Source: Ignavibacteriaceae bacterium
Lineage (GTDB): Bacteria; Bacteroidota; Ignavibacteria; Ignavibacteriales; Ignavibacteriaceae
Direction: 5' to 3'
NCBI GenBank assembly: GCA_020848375.1
Contig: JADLAF010000063.1
Span: 1 to 52,512, forward strand
DNA: 52,512 nt
In this document: one piece after another, positions 18,301 through 26,606 of the stretch
How the letters are laid out: each line of letters begins with the position of its first letter
Numbering within the stretch: the stretch's first letter is position 1
Position numbers and translations under genes: made by a program
Notes under the pieces: model-generated
What the model was told of the DNA's origin: nothing
The model's database searches: none
Seen by the model: only the letters and a program-made list of their open reading frames with translations

Positions 18301-18940
18301 GACTGGTGCATTAAAAGTATTGTCACCTTTTACGATTTGGAATATTACCGATAATTTACCGGCTACCTACATCATCCGTGACGCGAATGATAAGAACCGT
18401 GGTCGCTGGAACTGGGGTGAAACTATTATCCTTCAGCCACAGGGAGAAACCGGGCTCAGGACAAGTTATGAAATTATCATCCGTGAACCGGCTGATTCTA
18501 TTTCTCCGAAGATATTCCCGAAAGCAGGGGATGTCTTTACGGTATTTAACAACAAACCATTTGTCCCGGGTGACAAATATATACTTGAAACAAAGAAAGC
18601 ATCATTCAGCAGCAGCACTGCTAATGAGGGGCTTGAGAATGTTTTTGTTGTTCCAAATCCATACGTTGGTTTCTCGACTCTTGAAGAACCAGGCAACTCA
18701 CCAACGGCCAGAGGCGACAGACGGATTGAATTCCGTAATCTGCCTCAGAGAGCTACCATCAGAATATATACTCTGGCAGGTGAGCTTGTACAGACCATTG
18801 AAAAGGATGACATGACAAATTATACTGCATGGGATCTCCTCTCATACGAGGGACAGAGAACTGCATACGGTATTTATATTTATCATGTGGACGCACCTGG
18901 TGTTGGTGAAAAAATCGGCCGTCTGGCATTAATTAAGTAA
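15371..18940 (+). CDS. Large secreted protein with calcium-site-like repeats, Fn3-like domain and T9SS-like C-terminus
   Basis: A 1189-residue exported protein of unknown function with a signal peptide ending LSAQ. The first half carries several Asp-rich loops like dockerin or thrombospondin type 3 calcium sites: DNNGDGKPDSWPE, DNDDDGLIDD, DEDGDWD and DLNLNGKLDVGEP. A fibronectin type III-like stretch follows around residue 580 (VKAVAGDKKVTLYWNTE, GYKIYRS). The end, from VFVVPNPYVGFS through IRIYTLAGELV to GRLALIK, resembles a FlgD-like/T9SS type A domain (PNP, RIYTLAGE, GIYIY). It lies 12 bases after the TonB receptor and 26 before the PorV-like gene, so it is likely the T9SS cargo of that operon and may sit on the receptor at the cell surface. 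Confidence 0.75.
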   Translation: MKIKLIVTFILFTSILSAQDQYLKLNKEVKSFSQEDMVRVFGENYQSGRIYKTAGDPREIREVIVRGNSITTVLFNYGSITKPNYLGNRADLVWRSLGYGFEFGPLAAAELLNSNGSGGFDTLRITSDSFVLTSQGDYSPDQTLKWGWLPKPGYADPNSNEIARLNAPDNNGDGKPDSWPERWYSPGAGRYVWPAFLGDQATAPDEEVYFVVDDYTNEEFNYYPFPSDSTKRGIGLDMEVRNLQFNNPLAKDIFFLVYQVTNASEKDIEKIFFGMQGDPHVGGPGDYADDRAYFIPSTGPLADPYVQRARNMVYAWDDDMKGDGGLPAGYFGWKFLESPTSSADGIDNDDDGLIDDTPYNSKGTFIDGVIVPLNTGIADVAKYTAIYGAPRARWSGDEDGDWDIVKDDIGIDGIGPESPNYPGPDYGEGDGVPSQAYFSDLNLNGKLDVGEPLSDIQLAGYFWAGSEPNFGLRDITESDQIGLSSFTAESYGTTFPRDDAKMWEWLSKGTIDPNQELLNEQGDNIFNFGTGPLHLHRGDTQRFSMAILFGNNLNDLVLNAETSTRVLESDYRFAKPPEKPVVKAVAGDKKVTLYWNTESENSFDPFLRAFDFQGYKIYRSRDYTFSDILTITDGNGVPFLGQAIFDPNSGRNAQFDLKDSLSGFHPVEYAGRGVKYYLGDNTGLVHEYVDSTVQNGVRYFYAVVAYDGGSILFNIPPTETQAVIDRDPITGKFKFDVNTVEVTPNGLSSGIVGAEAGIGGLLSPLPGTVSTGKVSAGVLEDLKVQDKLYFLNFHDGTTYSILDSTGTTESFLSKDTVFVNLQNTRIQQESFILYDAAGNTVASSKYVLNAEEGKIRSAAVGDLPQNQQFKASYRYYPVFRSKNINGEDGNHSFDGVRVYVKNDSLTLNLSKTKFSNSDINLRSSVTHLPVTVGSPTLRFKYRADWEIRWNNLDTVMNVTGADTTYKWVNVGDSARSATGALKVLSPFTIWNITDNLPATYIIRDANDKNRGRWNWGETIILQPQGETGLRTSYEIIIREPADSISPKIFPKAGDVFTVFNNKPFVPGDKYILETKKASFSSSTANEGLENVFVVPNPYVGFSTLEEPGNSPTARGDRRIEFRNLPQRATIRIYTLAGELVQTIEKDDMTNYTAWDLLSYEGQRTAYGIYIYHVDAPGVGEKIGRLALIK

Positions 18941-18966
18941 CCGGGTAAGACAGGAGAATAACAATT

Positions 18967-19998
18967 ATGAAAAAGTATTTAGTTCATGTAACCGTATTAC
19001 TCGCGCTGATCAGCTTTTCTGCCGAGGCACAGCTACTCAGAAGCACGGCCAAAGTCGGAACAACGGCTGCTAATTTTCTGAAAATAGGTGCCGGTGCCAG
19101 AGCCCTTTCAATGGGCGGGGCTTATGCAGGTGTCAGTGACGATATTTACTCTGCTTACTGGAATCCAGCCGGTATCGTTAACTTACCCGGGGGGGGCGGA
19201 GTAACCTTCAACCACGCTGACTGGCTTGCTGATATCAGCTATGATTACGCAGCGGCAGCACTTCATCTTGGTGATATGGGCACCATGTTTTTTACCTTAA
19301 CCTCTTTGGGAATACCTGAGGATAAAGTCAGAACAGTTGCCTATCCGGAAGGTGACGGACGTTACTGGGATGCTTCGATGATGTCACTCGGAGTTGGTTT
19401 CGCGAGGAAACTTACTGATAAGTTTTCAATCGGATTTCACTTTAAGTATATTCATGAAGCAATCTGGAACACTAAGTCATCTGGTGTTGCCATTGACATA
19501 GGAACATATTATGTTACTCCGTTTAATGATATGGTCATTGGTGCAAGTATTGCCAATTTTGGTACCAAAATGCAGTTAGATGGGCGGGATATATTATTCA
19601 ATTATGATCCGGACGGTGATCCGTCAAACGGACCGGGGAATATTCTTTCTCAGACTGATATGGGTACGTTTGATCTGCCATTGACCTTTAGACTTGGTCT
19701 TGCCATGGTTGTTTATCGTGACAGATACTTTAAGGTTACAGCCGCGCTTGATGCAACGCATCCAAACGACAATACAGAGTACGTAAATACAGGACTTGAA
19801 GTAGGTTATGATAATATGTTCTTTGTAAGAGGAGGATATAAATCTATCTTCCTCAGAGACTCAGAGCAGGAGTTAACGTTTGGCGGCGGGTTCAGATATC
19901 CGGTCGCAGATCAGCTCTCTATCGAACTGAATTACGGATTTGCTGATTATGGCCGACTGAAAAACGTTCAGTATATAGATCTCAGTCTGCAGTTCTGA
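18967..19998 (+). CDS. PorV/PorQ family outer-membrane beta-barrel protein
   Basis: A 343-residue outer-membrane barrel. After the signal peptide (to about AEAQ) comes the PorV/PorQ-family block: GTTAANFLKIGAGARALSMG, GGAYAGVSDD and AYWNPAGIVNL, near residues 30-75. The remainder is alternating strands, with a typical aromatic end (YIDLSLQF). In P. gingivalis, PorV carries T9SS cargo from the translocon to the attachment complex, and PorQ belongs to the same family. Several paralogs usually exist per genome, so this one need not be the main shuttle. Placed after a T9SS-like cargo gene and a TonB receptor, it probably serves that pair. Confidence 0.88.
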   Translation: MKKYLVHVTVLLALISFSAEAQLLRSTAKVGTTAANFLKIGAGARALSMGGAYAGVSDDIYSAYWNPAGIVNLPGGGGVTFNHADWLADISYDYAAAALHLGDMGTMFFTLTSLGIPEDKVRTVAYPEGDGRYWDASMMSLGVGFARKLTDKFSIGFHFKYIHEAIWNTKSSGVAIDIGTYYVTPFNDMVIGASIANFGTKMQLDGRDILFNYDPDGDPSNGPGNILSQTDMGTFDLPLTFRLGLAMVVYRDRYFKVTAALDATHPNDNTEYVNTGLEVGYDNMFFVRGGYKSIFLRDSEQELTFGGGFRYPVADQLSIELNYGFADYGRLKNVQYIDLSLQF

Positions 19999-20030
19999 TC
20001 AGAGCTGATAAGTTGAGATTTTTTTACTGA

Positions 20031-20783
20031 ATGAAAAGAACCTCCCCCGCAAAAAAAATTATTTCAGTTTCGCAAATTCAGAAGAGAATCCTTAAAACGG
20101 ATTCTCTTCTGATTGATTTTTTCGGAATTCCCCTTCAAAATCCAAAACCACAGCCGGCTCTTGAAGTACTTATCGGAACCGTTCTCTCACAAAACACCAA
20201 TGATAAAAATTCATATAAGGCATTTATTAGTCTTAGAGAAAAATACAAATCCTGGAAAGAGGTGAAGGAACTTCCGCTCAGGTCATTGGAAAAAGAAATT
20301 AAAGTTGCCGGGCTGGCTAATCAAAAAGCAAAAGCGATAAAAAGGATTCTGGATTTTGTTGACAAAAGGGGGGAGTATTCAATGGAATTTATTGGTGAAA
20401 TGGATCAGCGCGAAGCACTCAATATGATGACTTCATTTGATGGAGTAGGAGTAAAAACCGCTTCCTGCGTTTTACTTTTTTCTCTTAAGCGGAATATTTG
20501 TCCGGTTGATACTCATGTAAACCGGACACTTAACAGAATAGGTATTGCTAATTCACAAATTCCGGAAAAAACATTTTGGTTGCTTTATGATATACTGCCT
20601 GATGGAATAGCGCACCGGTTTCACACAAATCTGATACGGCTGGGGAGGGAGTTTTGCATACCCACAAATCCCGCGTGCAGCATCTGTCCTGTAAAAAAAG
20701 TCTGCCAATATGAAGATAAGAACCCCAGCCGTGAAGTGAAACGCAGGTTTAATGATTTTCTTTTGTTAGATAATTTACATTAG
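20031..20783 (+). CDS. nth: Endonuclease III family DNA glycosylase/AP lyase
   Basis: A 250-residue HhH-GPD glycosylase. The family block LIGTVLSQNTND is at residues 47-58. The helix-hairpin-helix loop FDGVGVKTAS holds the catalytic Lys142, and PVDTHVNR the catalytic Asp160. A [4Fe-4S] cluster motif, C-x6-C-x2-C-x5-C, closes the domain (CIPTNPACSICPVKKVC). Endonuclease III removes oxidised pyrimidines and nicks the abasic site. The N-terminal 20 residues are basic and the C-terminal 30 after the cluster are basic and short. The gene follows the PorV-like gene by 32 bases and precedes an EamA transporter. Confidence 0.93.
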   Translation: MKRTSPAKKIISVSQIQKRILKTDSLLIDFFGIPLQNPKPQPALEVLIGTVLSQNTNDKNSYKAFISLREKYKSWKEVKELPLRSLEKEIKVAGLANQKAKAIKRILDFVDKRGEYSMEFIGEMDQREALNMMTSFDGVGVKTASCVLLFSLKRNICPVDTHVNRTLNRIGIANSQIPEKTFWLLYDILPDGIAHRFHTNLIRLGREFCIPTNPACSICPVKKVCQYEDKNPSREVKRRFNDFLLLDNLH

Positions 20784-20794
20784 GGGAGCTGTCT

Positions 20795-21652
20795 GTGTGG
20801 TTGTTTTATGCGCTGCTTAATCCTGTAGTTGATGCCTCGCGAAATGTGTTCAGTAAGCGGGCTTCAAAGAACGTTGATCCGCTGCTTGTAACATGGTTTA
20901 ACAATCTTGTACCTACGCTTTTACTTTCTCCGGTTCTGTTTTGGGTTGATTTCAGCTTTCGCCCTCAGTTCCTTATTTCCATTACAATTTCAGGGCTGGG
21001 TAATATTGCAACTGCGATATTATATCACAGAGCTATCTCTAAGGGTGACATTTCTGAGGTTGTCCCTATGCTGAGTTTTACACCACTGTTTTTATTATTC
21101 AGTTCCCCTTTTCTGGTTAATGAAATGCCTGACGCAACCGGTTTAGCAGGAATACTTTTGATAACAGCCGGTTCGTATATTCTTAATCTCAAGGACTATC
21201 GAAGGAATTTTCTTGCCCCTTTACGCTCTCTTTACAGGAATAAGGGGTCGAGATATATGTTGATAGTGGCTGTCATTTGGAGCATCTCAGCTAATTTTGA
21301 TAAGAGAGGAATTCAGGCATCATCTGTCTGGCAATATGTATTCTGTATCAATTTATTTGTTGTAACGGGCACTACAATAGTTTTGCTGGCAAAAAGAAAA
21401 CTTCAGTTCTCTGAGATTAAAAAGGAGAAAACAAATCTTTTTTTGGTGGGAATACTTACTGCGGTTGGATTTGTTGCCCATACATTTGCACTTTCTCTCA
21501 CGCTGGTCGCCTATGTTATTGCCCTCAAAAGGACAGCGGGGCTTATATCAGTTCTTCTCGGACATTTTTTTCTGGATGAACCTCATCTCAAGAAGAGAAT
21601 TACCGGGGCTTTCATAATGTTTATAGGAGTGGTAATACTTGTTTTATTCTGA
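20795..21652 (+). CDS. EamA/DMT-superfamily transporter
   Basis: A 285-residue integral membrane protein with about ten hydrophobic segments in two EamA repeats. The first begins WLFYALLNPVVDASRNVFSK, with ATAILYHRAISKGDISEVVP at the end of its third helix, and the second has YVIALKRTAGLISVLLGHFF, a typical second-repeat motif. Start is GTG (20795), with AGGGGAG six bases ahead. Such drug/metabolite transporters move amino acids, sugars or other small metabolites, and the substrate cannot be inferred. Its end overlaps the next gene by 14 bases. Confidence 0.88.
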   Translation: MWLFYALLNPVVDASRNVFSKRASKNVDPLLVTWFNNLVPTLLLSPVLFWVDFSFRPQFLISITISGLGNIATAILYHRAISKGDISEVVPMLSFTPLFLLFSSPFLVNEMPDATGLAGILLITAGSYILNLKDYRRNFLAPLRSLYRNKGSRYMLIVAVIWSISANFDKRGIQASSVWQYVFCINLFVVTGTTIVLLAKRKLQFSEIKKEKTNLFLVGILTAVGFVAHTFALSLTLVAYVIALKRTAGLISVLLGHFFLDEPHLKKRITGAFIMFIGVVILVLF

Positions 21653-22448
21653 TATTATTAAAGATATAAAAAGGTTTTTTGCTGTTTCGAAAGAGTTAGA
21701 CAGGAAACCTGTAATTATTTTTATGGCAGTGGCAGTTTTGCAGACTGTTTCCTGGTATTATACGTCACGCACTTTTTTCATACAGCATCTGCGGGAATAT
21801 TTTATTCATTCTGAGGCAGATTATCTCAAGTTGTTTGAGTTCCTCTATTGGTTTGTCGGTGATTTTATTACCAACTTTGTAGTCCCGCTCCTCTTAATTA
21901 AAATTCTGTTTCGTGAAAAAGGGAGAGATTATGGCGTGACAATGGGCGACTTCAAAAGCGGTATGGGATATACGGGAGTTTCGCTTATGATCATGCTGCC
22001 TCTTGTATGGTACGCATCTACTCAGCAGGAATTCCTGTTAGTGTATCCTCATCTGCTTCCGGCCAGGGATTCATGGCAGATGTTACTCTGGTACGAGACC
22101 GGGATGCTACTTTACATGATTTCCTGGGAATTCATCTGGCGAGGGTTTATGCTTTTTGGACTATATCCAAAGTTTGGATACTATGCCGTCCTTATTCAGA
22201 TGATCCCATTTCTTATTCTTCATAACGGGAAACCGGCACTCGAGACTTTTTCAGCTATTGCTGGCGGAATCGCTCTTGGTGCAATAGCACTCAGGACCGG
22301 GTCATTTATTTATGGGGTAATGATTCACTTTGCCATCATGTTTACTATTGATATTTTGGCAGTTTTAAGGTATAAAACAGGGGATTATGGATTAACCCCT
22401 GCTTCTTTTGTAAATTTACTGGTTGAGTTATTTAAAGGTTTGAAATGA
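21639..22448 (+). CDS. CPBP-type intramembrane protease-like membrane protein
   Basis: A 269-residue protein with about seven membrane segments. Motifs fit the CPBP (CaaX protease and bacteriocin-processing, Abi) family: SWEFIWRGFMLFG as the Glu-Arg motif, FLILHNGKPALE as the F-x3-H motif, and HFAIMFTIDI as the third motif with His. The first Glu of the usual EExxxR is replaced by Trp, leaving ExxxR, so activity is uncertain. The only frame-extending start near the overlap is TTG (21639), inside the EamA gene; a shorter start at ATG 21723 would lose the first 28 residues. It overlaps pdxJ by 4 bases (ATGA). Confidence 0.72.
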   Translation: MFYSDIIKDIKRFFAVSKELDRKPVIIFMAVAVLQTVSWYYTSRTFFIQHLREYFIHSEADYLKLFEFLYWFVGDFITNFVVPLLLIKILFREKGRDYGVTMGDFKSGMGYTGVSLMIMLPLVWYASTQQEFLLVYPHLLPARDSWQMLLWYETGMLLYMISWEFIWRGFMLFGLYPKFGYYAVLIQMIPFLILHNGKPALETFSAIAGGIALGAIALRTGSFIYGVMIHFAIMFTIDILAVLRYKTGDYGLTPASFVNLLVELFKGLK

Positions 22449-23164
22449 GATTTTGCTTAAATGTAGATCACGTAGCTACGCTCCGGAATGCAAGGAACGA
22501 GCGGGAGCCCGATCCGGTCACTTATGCCCTGATGGCAGAGCTTGCCGGGGTTGACGGAATTGTAGTCCACTTGAGAGAAGACCGCAGACATATTAACGAA
22601 CGGGATTTGGCGATACTTAAAAGAACGATAAAAACTAAACTTGATCTTGAAATGGCAGCAACTGAGGAAATCATCAGGATTGCCTGTGAGATTAAACCAC
22701 AGCTTGCAACAATAGTCCCTGAAAAAAGAATGGAATTAACTACTGAGGGGGGAATATCCGTGGTTGATAATATTCAAATGCTTAACGATGCCATTAGAGA
22801 GCTGCACAAATATGCTATACCGGTTTCACTTTTTATTGAGCCGGATATGAATCAAATTGACGCAAGCGCTGAACTTGAGGCGGATTTCATCGAGATTCAT
22901 ACCGGAGTTTTTGCCAACGCAAGAACGGAGGATGAACAATTTGATGAACTTGATAAAATAAGAATCGGCGCGAAGCATGCCAAAAAACTCGGACTTGGGG
23001 TAAACGCCGGGCATGGGCTTGATTATAAAAACATCAAAATCTTCCGGGAACTTCAGGATATTGATGAGGTAAGCATCGGGCACTCAGTTATAGCACGCAG
23101 CTTGTACGTTGGATTAAGACAGGCAGTTGATGAGATGGCGCTGTTAATTAAAGGTTTGCGCTGA
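22445..23164 (+). CDS. pdxJ: Pyridoxine 5'-phosphate synthase
   Basis: A 239-residue TIM-barrel enzyme of the DXP-dependent vitamin B6 pathway that condenses 3-amino-2-oxopropyl phosphate with 1-deoxyxylulose 5-phosphate to make pyridoxine 5'-phosphate. The opening MRFCLNVDHVATLRNAR is the family signature. HLREDRRHINERD, ATIVPEKRMELTTEGG, FIEIHTGVFANA, GVNAGHGLDYKN and SIGHSVIARSLYVGLRQAV all follow in the expected order. Length matches the family (about 240). Its ATG overlaps the end of the CPBP-like gene by 4 bases, implying coupled translation; a 77-base gap follows before porX. Confidence 0.96.
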   Translation: MRFCLNVDHVATLRNARNEREPDPVTYALMAELAGVDGIVVHLREDRRHINERDLAILKRTIKTKLDLEMAATEEIIRIACEIKPQLATIVPEKRMELTTEGGISVVDNIQMLNDAIRELHKYAIPVSLFIEPDMNQIDASAELEADFIEIHTGVFANARTEDEQFDELDKIRIGAKHAKKLGLGVNAGHGLDYKNIKIFRELQDIDEVSIGHSVIARSLYVGLRQAVDEMALLIKGLR

Positions 23165-23241
23165 AAACACTGCTACAAATTTTTGGCCTTAACGTAAAGA
23201 GCCCGAAGAATGTCTAATCGTAATTTTATTCAGGTACTCCG

Positions 23242-24807
23242 ATGAAAAAGAATATCCTCTGGGTTGATGATGAGATTGAACTTCTCAGATCACATATTAT
23301 TCTCCTAACCGAAAAAGGTTTTAATGTGTCAACCGTTACCAACGGGATTGACGCAATTGCTTCCATAAAAAATTCAAAACCGGACTTAATGTTTTTGGAT
23401 GAAATGATGCCGGGAATGGGCGGGCTTGAGGTATTGAGCAGAGTAAAAGAGGACTTTCCCGACATTCCTGTGGTTATGGTAACCAAGAATGAAGAAGAGG
23501 GAATTATGAACGAGGCAATTGGTTCTAAGATAGCTGATTACCTCACTAAGCCGGTAAATCCAAGTCAGGTTTTTCTGGTTTGTAAGAAAATTCTTGATTC
23601 AAGAAAAATTGAAAGTGAATATGTTCAGAAGGACTATCTGCAGGATTTTAACCAGATAAATATGTTGCTCACAGAGCGGCTTGATCATGATGACTGGATT
23701 GATATATATATTAAACTCACCAACTGGGAGCTTGAGCTTGATAAGTTTTCTGAAATAGGGCTTCATCAGTCACTCACAGAACAGAAGAAAGAGTGTAATA
23801 AGGAGTTCTCAAAATTTATTGAAAAGAATTTTACCAAATGGGTGAATACACTTTCAACGGATGACAGACCGTTTCTCACACCTGATATCATTCCTGAATA
23901 TGTTCTGAAGTACGTCAGGGAAAGTGCATCGCCGGTATTTCTGTTCGTAATAGACTGTTTGCGGCTTGACCAGTGGATGATAATGGAAAAGCACCTTAGT
24001 CAGTTATTTGAGATCAGGAAAGATTACTATTATTCAATCCTCCCGACTGCTACTTCCTATGCACGGAACTCACTGTTTGCCGGTCTTTATCCCTCTGAAA
24101 TAGAAAAGTATTATCCTGATCTTTGGAAAGGGAGTGATGAAGATGAGAAGAGCATGAATAAGTTTGAGAAAGATTTTCTTCAGCTTATGCTTGACAGGAA
24201 AAGAATAAAACTGCGAAGTGATTTAAAATATATTAAAATCATTGATCCGGAAGTGGGAAGAAACTTTGAGCAAAATATACTCTCATACAAGAACAGTCAC
24301 TTCACGGCAATTGTTGTGAATTTTCTTGATATGATGGTTCATGGCAGGTCAGATTCTGAATTATTGAAAGAGATTGCTCCTGATGAGCCAGCATACCGCT
24401 CTTTGACTGAATCCTGGTTTATTCATTCTTCTCTTTTTGCAACATTTAAGGCAATTTCAAAAATAAAAGGTGCCAAAGTTGTTATTACGACCGATCACGG
24501 AAGCATACGCGTACAGCGTGGAGCAAAAGTTCTGGGTGATAAGGAAACATCTTCAAACCTCCGTTTTAAGTATGGCCGAAATCTGAAGGTGGATGAAAAG
24601 AATTCCATCTTTATTAAGGATCCGGCGGAGTATAAACTTCCGCGCCGAGGCGTGACGATTAATTATATTATTGCCAAGGAGGACTATTATTTTGTATATC
24701 CCACTGATTATCACCGGTATCTGAGTTATTATAAGGATACCTTTCAGCACGGTGGAATCTCAATGGAGGAGATGCTTCTGCCGGTTATCACAATGGATGC
24801 TAAGTAA
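23242..24807 (+). CDS. porX: PorX-type response regulator with PglZ (alkaline-phosphatase-like) effector domain
   Basis: A 521-residue two-domain protein. Residues 1-120 are a receiver domain: acidic pair VDDE near 8-11, phospho-acceptor Asp53 in MFLDEMMPGMGG, and DYLTKPVNP with the conserved Lys. The C-terminal part (about 200-521) is a PglZ domain of the alkaline phosphatase superfamily: FVIDCLRLDQW and TATSYARNSLFAGLYP supply the metal and Thr/Ser site, and ITTDHGSIR gives the second metal site. This arrangement is that of PorX, which in P. gingivalis controls T9SS genes together with the kinase PorY and a sigma factor, and whose PglZ domain acts on oligonucleotides. It fits the T9SS cargo and PorV genes nearby. 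The stop overlaps the tsaE start (TAATG). Confidence 0.9.
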   Translation: MKKNILWVDDEIELLRSHIILLTEKGFNVSTVTNGIDAIASIKNSKPDLMFLDEMMPGMGGLEVLSRVKEDFPDIPVVMVTKNEEEGIMNEAIGSKIADYLTKPVNPSQVFLVCKKILDSRKIESEYVQKDYLQDFNQINMLLTERLDHDDWIDIYIKLTNWELELDKFSEIGLHQSLTEQKKECNKEFSKFIEKNFTKWVNTLSTDDRPFLTPDIIPEYVLKYVRESASPVFLFVIDCLRLDQWMIMEKHLSQLFEIRKDYYYSILPTATSYARNSLFAGLYPSEIEKYYPDLWKGSDEDEKSMNKFEKDFLQLMLDRKRIKLRSDLKYIKIIDPEVGRNFEQNILSYKNSHFTAIVVNFLDMMVHGRSDSELLKEIAPDEPAYRSLTESWFIHSSLFATFKAISKIKGAKVVITTDHGSIRVQRGAKVLGDKETSSNLRFKYGRNLKVDEKNSIFIKDPAEYKLPRRGVTINYIIAKEDYYFVYPTDYHRYLSYYKDTFQHGGISMEEMLLPVITMDAK

Positions 24808-25235
24808 TGAAGACCCAATCGGAAGTATCAATAAATTCGATTGAACAGCTTTCTGAATTCGCTGAAGCGTTTAGTAAAAAGCTGAAACACGGTATGATAA
24901 TCTTCCTTAATGGTCCACTTGGTTCCGGTAAAACCACTTTTGTGAGATATCTTGTTTCCGGACTCGGAATTACTGAGGTTGCTTCCCCCTCATTTACTTT
25001 GATAAATGAATACAAAGGCGGGGGACTGAGGTTTGCGCATGCGGATTTTTACCGCCTTAAATCGGCAGGGGAACTTCATGAAATCGGATTTTTTGAGTAC
25101 ATAAACAGTGGCGAGTATATTGTATTAATTGAATGGGCTGAACTATTTAAGGAGACCCTGCCGGAGCCGGATTTTGTTCTCAGCTTTGCAAACGAAAGTG
25201 AAGAGTCAAGAAAGGTTACACAGTATGAATTCTGA
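24807..25235 (+). CDS. tsaE: tRNA threonylcarbamoyladenosine biosynthesis ATPase TsaE
   Basis: A 142-residue P-loop ATPase needed, with TsaB, TsaC and TsaD, to make t6A37 in ANN-decoding tRNAs. The Walker A GPLGSGKT is at residues 36-43. It is followed by the family blocks VASPSFTLINEY and HADFYRL and the conserved LIEWAE. Size is normal for the family (about 140-150). The start overlaps porX by one base (TAATG), and its end overlaps the start of tsaB by 11 bases, so it is probably translated as a coupled set. Confidence 0.94.
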   Translation: MKTQSEVSINSIEQLSEFAEAFSKKLKHGMIIFLNGPLGSGKTTFVRYLVSGLGITEVASPSFTLINEYKGGGLRFAHADFYRLKSAGELHEIGFFEYINSGEYIVLIEWAELFKETLPEPDFVLSFANESEESRKVTQYEF

Positions 25236-25881
25236 AAAGCCGGTTCTGTCAATCGAGACTTCATCCAAACTTTGCGGCGTTTCGGTCTATTTTGATAATC
25301 AGAGATATTTTTCGATGCATCTCCTCGAGGATCGAAGTCACGCAAAAAAACTTGTCGGACTGATCGAACATTCCCTGACCTTGCAGGGTCTGGCGCCTTC
25401 GGATTTAAGGTTGGTTGCCGTTTCTGGTGGCCCCGGCTCATTTACCGGGCTAAGAATCGGCTTTTCGGTTGCAAAAGGGCTCTGTTTAGGGGCAGGTATA
25501 CCACTGAGGAGGGTTAACACCATTGAGGCACTTGCATTTGAATCATTAGATTTTGTATTCGAAAATGAGTTCTTTTCGGTTGTAATCAAGGTAAACCGGA
25601 ATGAAGTCTTCTTCAGAAAGTTTCAAAAAAAGGGGAATTTCTATAAATTTGCAGGTGAGTTGCTCACAATTGCGAATAGTGAGGTCACAAAATTGACTCA
25701 GATTGGTGAGTTAATAATCGGTAATTTTGAGGTAGAAGGAAGGCGTCTTTTGAAGAAGGAGTTCCCCTCGCCTCACAAGATTGCTGAACTGGCAGGTCTG
25801 ACCAATGCCGAAAGTGAAGAAGACCTTGACTTTTTAGAACCAGAATACATTAAAGATTTTCATATTGTAAGGAAGAATTGA
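25225..25881 (+). CDS. tsaB: tRNA threonylcarbamoyladenosine biosynthesis protein TsaB
   Basis: The inactive ASKHA-fold partner of TsaD in the t6A pathway. The start is the ATG at 25225 (MNSEKPVLSIETSSKLCGV); the frame opens earlier at 25129, but that leading stretch is basic and unlike the family. Visible signatures are LSIETSS at the N-terminus, SGGPGSFTGLRIGFSVAKGL (the family block) and LEPEYIKDF near the C-terminus. Length of 218 residues is usual. It overlaps tsaE by 11 bases and the DUF1573 gene by one base. Confidence 0.93.
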   Translation: MNSEKPVLSIETSSKLCGVSVYFDNQRYFSMHLLEDRSHAKKLVGLIEHSLTLQGLAPSDLRLVAVSGGPGSFTGLRIGFSVAKGLCLGAGIPLRRVNTIEALAFESLDFVFENEFFSVVIKVNRNEVFFRKFQKKGNFYKFAGELLTIANSEVTKLTQIGELIIGNFEVEGRRLLKKEFPSPHKIAELAGLTNAESEEDLDFLEPEYIKDFHIVRKN

Positions 25882-26606
25882 TGAACAGGATTTTTGTTGT
25901 TTTACTTTTACTACCTCTTATGGTATTTGCCCAGATGCGAGGTCCGAAAATAAAAACTAATGCCGATATTCATGATTTCGGAGAAGTGGATCAGGGAGTA
26001 TCCGTAAAATATAATTACATGATCTCTAATGACGGTGATGACACCTTAAAAATCGCGGGAGTATTAACCTCATGTGGCTGCACGATTGCTGAATTAAAAA
26101 AGAAGTTTTTACTTCCTGGTGAAACGATTCCGCTTGCTGTTGATTTTAATACTAAAGACCGGGTCGGACCTCAGTTAAAATATATAACTATCACATCAAA
26201 TGATAAAGATAAGCCGGTACTTAAGCTGACCATCCTGGGCAAGATTAAGGAATCAAAGGTTGTCAGTAAAAATAATGATGGTCCAAAGATTCAGTTTACA
26301 AAAGATCAGCATGACTTCGGTATCGTCCAGGAGGGGAAAGTGGTTGACTTCACTTTTGAATATTCAAACTCTGGTAAAAACGATCTGGAGATAAAGGATG
26401 TTAAGACATCATGCGGCTGTACTGCTGCTGTTGTAAGCGGTAAAAAGCTTAAACCAGGTGAGAAGGGAACACTGAAGGTTGAACTTGATACGTCAAACAG
26501 AATGGGACGCATGAGCAGAGTTATAACTGTTACGAGTAATGATCCAGAGCAAAGCACAAAGATACTGACCATCTACGCGGAAGTAGTCATGAAAGAGAAA
26601 AAGTAA
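25881..26606 (+). CDS. Exported protein with two DUF1573 domains
   Basis: A 241-residue secreted or periplasmic protein. The ATG at 25881 overlaps the tsaB TGA and has GGAAG ahead, and gives the signal peptide [18 protein letters not shown]. Two tandem DUF1573 beta-sandwich domains follow (residues about 30-118 and 132-238), each with the family line of conserved residues: HDFGEVDQG / SCGCTIAEL / [11 protein letters not shown], and HDFGIVQEG / SCGCTAAVV / [11 protein letters not shown]. Both retain the paired-Cys loop (CGC). Such proteins are common in Bacteroidota and often presumed to be envelope-associated, but their exact function is not known. It lies between tsaB and accD, overlapping accD by one base. 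Confidence 0.88.
   Translation: MNRIFVVLLLLPLMVFAQMRGPKIKTNADIHDFGEVDQGVSVKYNYMISNDGDDTLKIAGVLTSCGCTIAELKKKFLLPGETIPLAVDFNTKDRVGPQLKYITITSNDKDKPVLKLTILGKIKESKVVSKNNDGPKIQFTKDQHDFGIVQEGKVVDFTFEYSNSGKNDLEIKDVKTSCGCTAAVVSGKKLKPGEKGTLKVELDTSNRMGRMSRVITVTSNDPEQSTKILTIYAEVVMKEKK

Noticed and set aside
12518..19998. A SusCD-type polysaccharide utilisation locus
   Set aside because: No SusD-like gene and no sugar hydrolases adjoin the receptor; the second gene is a different type of protein.
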